A DNA stretch of 8,455 nt from JBBQVO01 sp038211505. Lineage in GTDB: Bacteria; Chloroflexota; Dehalococcoidia; DSTF01; JACRBR01. The notes under the pieces are model-generated. The model searched no databases. It had not been told where the DNA came from and saw only the letters and a program-made list of their open reading frames with translations. The translations under genes were made by a program, and so were the position numbers. Below, in pieces: positions 5,746-8,455 of this stretch; the first letter of the stretch is position 1, and every line of letters begins with the position of its first letter. The stretch lies in the NCBI GenBank assembly GCA_038211505.1, contig JBBQVO010000151.1, positions 1 through 8,455 of the forward strand. Reading direction: 5' to 3'.

Positions 5746-7404
5746 TTACTCTTCGTGCGGCGCGGCCGGCACCGTGATCGTGAAGCGCGATCCGATCGCG
5801 GCGCCGTCACTCCCGTCACTGCCATCGCTCGATGCCGGGCTGCACACATCGATTGTCCCGCCTTGCGCCTCAATCAGCCGGCGCGCGACGTGCAGGCCGA
5901 GGCCGTGACCGTGCGCCTTCGCGCTATCGCCGCGCACGAAAGCATCGAAGATCTGCCCGCGCTCGGCGACGCTGACGCCGGGGCCGCGATCGATGACGCT
6001 GATCGAGATCTGCGCTGCTTCGTTCGCGACCTCGACGATGATCGGTTCCGCCTCGGGCGAATACTTCTCCGCGTTCGAGATCAGATTGCGGATCACCTGG
6101 CCGAGGCAGACTTCGTCGGCCCAGGCGAGCGGCAGCCGGCCGGGGACGCGCATGATGATCTTCCTTGCCTGTGGCGGCCGCGCCTGGATCATCTGATCGA
6201 GCGTCACATCGATCGCCACCGGCCCGAGGACGATCGGCAGCTGGCCCGCGTCAAGGCGAGAGAGATCAAGGATGGACGCGACGAGATGATTGAGGCGCTG
6301 CGTCTCGTTCGTCACGATGCGCAACGTGCGGCGCGCGCGCTCTGGCAGCGCGTCCGCGTCCTGGGCGATGATCTCGAGGCCGCCGTTCATGTTCGTCAGC
6401 GGCGCCCGCAGCTCGTGCGAGACGAGTGCGACGAAGTCCGACTTGAGCTCCGCGAGGCGGCGCACTTCGGCCTCGGCCGCCTGCCGTGCGGTGACGTCGC
6501 GCGACACCGACTGCACTTCGATGATGCGTCCGGTGCTTTCGTCGCGCACCGCTTTGTCGGTCGATTCGAGATGGACGTATGACCCATTCTTGCGGCGGAT
6601 GCGGCAGGTGACGGTGATTGTGCCGGTCTCTGCCAGTGCGCGCAGGGCATCACGCACGCGCTGCACATCGTCCGGATGCACGAGATCGAAACTCGGCGTG
6701 CCTTCAAGTTCGTGCGGCTCATATCCAAGCAGTGCGCGCGAGCTCGGCGAGACGTACAGGAGGCCGCCGCGCGGCCTCTCGCGCGAGATCAGATCGCTCG
6801 CGTTCTCGGCGAGCAGCCGGAAGCGACCCTCGCTGTCGCGCAGCGCCTCCTCGACGCGCTGGCGTTCGACGATCTCGGCGCGCAGATGCTCGTTCGCCAC
6901 CGTCAGCTCTTCTGTGCGCGCCGCGACGCGCGCATCGAGTGCGTCGTTCGTGGCTCGCAGTTCGCGTTCGGCCAGCACGCGCGGCGTGACGTCGATCGCC
7001 GTGGCGATGACGCTGCCGACGGCGCCGGCGGCGTCGAGCACGGGCTTGAAGCTCGACTGGAAGAAGCGGTCGGCGAACTCGAACACACCGCCGATGACCT
7101 CTCCGTCGAGCGCGCGGCGTGCGGCGGCGGTGAGCTCCGGCGAGGACACGTAGGCATCGAAAATCGACGTCCCGACGATGTCGTTGAGCGCCGCTTCGTC
7201 GATGCCGAGCGCGATGAAGCCGGCGCCGCTGCACTGTGTGATCCGTCCGTTTGCGTCCATCGCCACGAGCACGACGGGCGTGCTGTCGAGCAGCGTGCGC
7301 ATCTGCTGCTCGCTGCGCCGCAGCGCTTCCAGCGCCTCGTCGTCCGCCGCGTCGCCAGCGGCTGACTTGAGGGCGCCATGTGGGGTAGGCGAAGTCTGAT
7401 TCAC
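5746..7404 (-). CDS. Soluble PAS-PAS sensor histidine kinase
   Basis: From the GTG at 7404-7402 the protein has 552 residues. A first PAS-like domain spans about 30-145, a coiled coil about 145-195, and a second PAS/PAC domain about 190-310 (LLGYEPHEL, then the RRKNGSYVHLES strand and RDVTARQ). The HisKA domain has phospho-acceptor His330 in SHELRAPL. The ATPase domain has the N box (Asn440, Asn444), G1 box DRGPGV (472-477), F region FDAFVRG (486-492) and G2 box GHGLGL (499-504). No membrane segment is visible, so it senses a cytoplasmic signal; the ligand is unknown. A Ser/Asp/Gly repeat (526-534) interrupts the last part of the ATPase domain. The start is chosen from AGGGA (7411-7415) placed 6 nt upstream. 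A GTG at 7476 would add 24 residues that look non-coding and sit in the divergent promoter region. Confidence 0.92.
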   Translation of the reverse strand: MNQTSPTPHGALKSAAGDAADDEALEALRRSEQQMRTLLDSTPVVLVAMDANGRITQCSGAGFIALGIDEAALNDIVGTSIFDAYVSSPELTAAARRALDGEVIGGVFEFADRFFQSSFKPVLDAAGAVGSVIATAIDVTPRVLAERELRATNDALDARVAARTEELTVANEHLRAEIVERQRVEEALRDSEGRFRLLAENASDLISRERPRGGLLYVSPSSRALLGYEPHELEGTPSFDLVHPDDVQRVRDALRALAETGTITVTCRIRRKNGSYVHLESTDKAVRDESTGRIIEVQSVSRDVTARQAAEAEVRRLAELKSDFVALVSHELRAPLTNMNGGLEIIAQDADALPERARRTLRIVTNETQRLNHLVASILDLSRLDAGQLPIVLGPVAIDVTLDQMIQARPPQARKIIMRVPGRLPLAWADEVCLGQVIRNLISNAEKYSPEAEPIIVEVANEAAQISISVIDRGPGVSVAERGQIFDAFVRGDSAKAHGHGLGLHVARRLIEAQGGTIDVCSPASSDGSDGSDGAAIGSRFTITVPAAPHEE

Positions 7405-7410
7405 TGCATG

Positions 7411-7415
7411 TCCCT
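7411..7415 (-). promoter_or_regulatory. Ribosome binding site that decides the kinase start
   Basis: On the minus strand AGGGA precedes the GTG at 7404-7402 by 6 nt. An ATG lies between them but is out of frame and meets a stop after one codon. Confidence 0.55.
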
Positions 7416-7431
7416 GTGAGAATGGTCGTTT

Positions 7432-7459
7432 TTGACCTAATTGCGACGTTGTGTACAGC
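7432..7459 (+). promoter_or_regulatory. Candidate promoter for the MarR-type gene
   Basis: TTGACC (7432-7437), a 16-nt spacer and TACAGC (7454-7459) resemble a housekeeping promoter. The -35 box is good and the -10 box weak. It would give a leader of roughly 60 nt that includes the inverted repeat at 7483-7517. The kinase promoter must lie in the same 122-bp region on the other strand, but no good hexamer pair was found for it. Confidence 0.3.
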
Positions 7460-7482
7460 TTACGCCGGTGGCGCACGTTTTA

Positions 7483-7517
7483 CCATGATCGCAGGGGGAT
7501 TCTGTAATCGATCATGG
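7483..7517. promoter_or_regulatory. 9-bp inverted repeat overlapping the MarR ribosome binding site
   Basis: CCATGATCG (7483-7491) and CGATCATGG (7509-7517) are perfect inverted copies with a 17-nt spacer. The right arm covers the first bases of GGGAG (7516-7520), the ribosome binding site for the ATG at 7527. It may be an operator for autorepression by the MarR protein, or an RNA stem that hides the ribosome binding site. Confidence 0.5.
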
Positions 7518-7526
7518 GAGTGTCTG

Positions 7527-7994
7527 ATGAACGAGGCGGTGGTGGATACGGAACGGGCCGAATTGACGATTGATGACGCTTCTCCGGGACGGGTCTTGGA
7601 TGTCGTGCGGCTGACGTTCCAGCTGCAGGGGAACATCTCGGCGCTGCTGGCGTCGCATGCGCGGGAGCAGGATCTGGGTTCGAGCGAAGTGATCGCGCTG
7701 ATCGCCCTGCTCGACGGGCCGACGCCTATCTCCGGCGTGGCGCGCGCCGCCGGCATCCGGCCGAACGGCGCCAGCGTGCTCGTCGACCGCCTACGCACGC
7801 GCAAGCTGGTGAAGCGGCAACGCAGCCGCAAGGACAACCGCGTCGTCACGGTGGAACTCACCGATACAGGGCGCGCGCTGGCGACATCGCTCCGCAGCCG
7901 CCTCGGCGACCAGCTGCACTTCCTGCTCGCGCCACTCGGCGTCGACGAACGTGACTCGCTCGTCACGCTGATGCAGCGGGTGCTCGCCGCCTGA
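7527..7994 (+). CDS. MarR-family transcriptional regulator
   Basis: From the ATG at 7527 the protein has 155 residues, the usual MarR length. The helical N-terminus (about 22-62) leads to a winged helix-turn-helix: TPISGVARAAGI (66-77) then a recognition helix PNGASVLVDRL (79-89). The wing RKDNRVVTVELTDTGR (101-116) holds the family's DxR...LT signature (Asp103, Arg105). A C-terminal dimerisation helix follows (about 138-154). MarR dimers usually repress nearby genes and release DNA on binding small aromatic or oxidising ligands; the ligand here is unknown. The start is supported by GGGAG (7516-7520). The frame extends upstream to 7416, but that part is unlikely to be translated. It is divergent from the kinase gene and could regulate itself and that operon. 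Confidence 0.93.
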   Translation: MNEAVVDTERAELTIDDASPGRVLDVVRLTFQLQGNISALLASHAREQDLGSSEVIALIALLDGPTPISGVARAAGIRPNGASVLVDRLRTRKLVKRQRSRKDNRVVTVELTDTGRALATSLRSRLGDQLHFLLAPLGVDERDSLVTLMQRVLAA

Positions 7995-8037
7995 CGCCGT
8001 TACGCAGCGACGGCGGCGCAGACGAGATTCCCTCGTC
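7995..8037 (+). terminator. Weak hairpins after the MarR gene
   Basis: Two short stems follow the stop: CGCCGT (7995-8000) with ACGGCG (8010-8015), and GACGAG (8021-8026) with CTCGTC (8032-8037). Neither has a T-run, so termination here is only suggested. The rest of the gap to 8171 shows no gene. Confidence 0.3.
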
Positions 8038-8171
8038 ACGCCCGACTCGAAGCTCGCCGAGCCGCAACATTATCGCCATGTTCGTTCGAGTGCCGTTTGC
8101 GCCGATCGTCACTCCGTACCGGCATGCTGACCTCATCAAACGACGGCCAGTCATGAAAGGACGGCGGCGAC

Positions 8172-8444
8172 ATGGGAATCATTGCGTGGATTGTGTTGGG
8201 TCTGATAGCGGGTGTGCTCGCCAAGGCGATCATGCCGGGTGACGATCCGGGTGGCATTGTGATCACGGTGCTATTGGGCATTGCTGGCGCGATTGTCGGC
8301 GGCTTTATCGCCGTGGCGCTCGGCATCAGCGACGGTGTCAACAACTTCGACATCGGCTCGATCGTGCTCGCCGTGCTTGGCGCGATCTTGCTGCTCGCCA
8401 TCTACCGGGCGGTGACCGGAAGTCGAGGCGGTATACGCGCCTGA
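8172..8444 (+). CDS. GlsB/YeaQ/YmgE family small membrane protein
   Basis: The 90-residue hydrophobic protein has three membrane segments at about 3-21, 28-50 and 60-82. It opens with MGIIAWIVLGLIAGVLAKAIMPG, split by the family-typical GDDPGG turn at 23-28 and glycine-rich helices after it. This is the transglycosylase-associated / YeaQ family, small inner-membrane proteins often induced by stress. The molecular function is not established, and the transglycosylase label is historical. AAAGGA (8156-8161) lies 10 nt before the ATG. The 177-bp gap from the MarR gene makes a separate promoter likely, although co-regulation is possible. A short TGACG-AAA-CGTCA inverted repeat (8442-8454) starts on the stop codon, at the window edge. 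Confidence 0.9.
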   Translation: MGIIAWIVLGLIAGVLAKAIMPGDDPGGIVITVLLGIAGAIVGGFIAVALGISDGVNNFDIGSIVLAVLGAILLLAIYRAVTGSRGGIRA

Positions 8445-8455
8445 CGAAACGTCAC

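Noticed and set aside
5755..7365. Large plus-strand open frames opposite the histidine kinase
   Set aside because: These are antisense shadows of a gene with complete kinase motifs.
7405..7476. GTG at 7476 as the kinase start, and the ATG at 7416 as the MarR start
   Set aside because: Both extensions lie in the divergent promoter region and have no family-like sequence. The starts at 7404 and 7527 have ribosome binding sites.
8036..8401. A 121-residue minus-strand frame opposite the YeaQ-type gene
   Set aside because: The composition mirrors the antisense of a hydrophobic protein, and the sense frame is a clear family member.

Overview
This is a GC-rich bacterial chromosomal segment with dense coding and no tRNA, rRNA, CRISPR array or transposase that I can see. 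The organism is most likely a high-GC Chloroflexota (Dehalococcoidia-like) or, less likely, an actinobacterium. This rests on a secreted copper lipoprotein with a long Ala/Thr/Gly/Ser linker, the GC-rich codon use and the gene types. It is an inference by style, not a phylogenetic result.

Layout: (1) 1-399 is the left edge, with a possible minus-strand gene start running off the window and then a non-coding stretch. (2) 400-1203 (+) is an enoyl-CoA hydratase with both catalytic glutamates. It converges on (3) 1313-1864 (-), a cupredoxin lipoprotein, and a strong hairpin lies between the two stops. (4) 2000-4763 (-) is a nitrogen cluster transcribed amt (ammonium channel), P-II signal protein, then a protoglobin-like protein. 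A perfect 16-bp hairpin separates the last two. (5) 5060-7404 (-) is a two-component pair: a soluble PAS-PAS histidine kinase followed 5 nt later by an OmpR/PhoB-type response regulator, with a terminator-like hairpin after it. (6) 7527-7994 (+) is a MarR-type repressor divergent from the kinase. (7) 8172-8444 (+) is a small YeaQ/YmgE/GlsB-type membrane protein.

How the genes fit: Amt and P-II form the standard ammonium uptake and gating pair, since the P-II T-loop plugs the Amt trimer. The kinase/regulator pair lies just upstream on the same strand but looks like a separate transcription unit, and its target is unknown. The MarR gene shares a 122-bp divergent promoter region with the kinase.

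The least ordinary parts are: the protoglobin-like gene, which by eye lacks the haem-proximal histidine and shows signs of a one-base frameshift near its N-terminus; a 9-bp inverted repeat over the MarR ribosome binding site; and a 12-nt tandem repeat that has duplicated the response regulator's stop codon. Nothing here amounts to a clearly new multi-gene system. The amt/P-II/globin-like grouping is the best candidate for follow-up.
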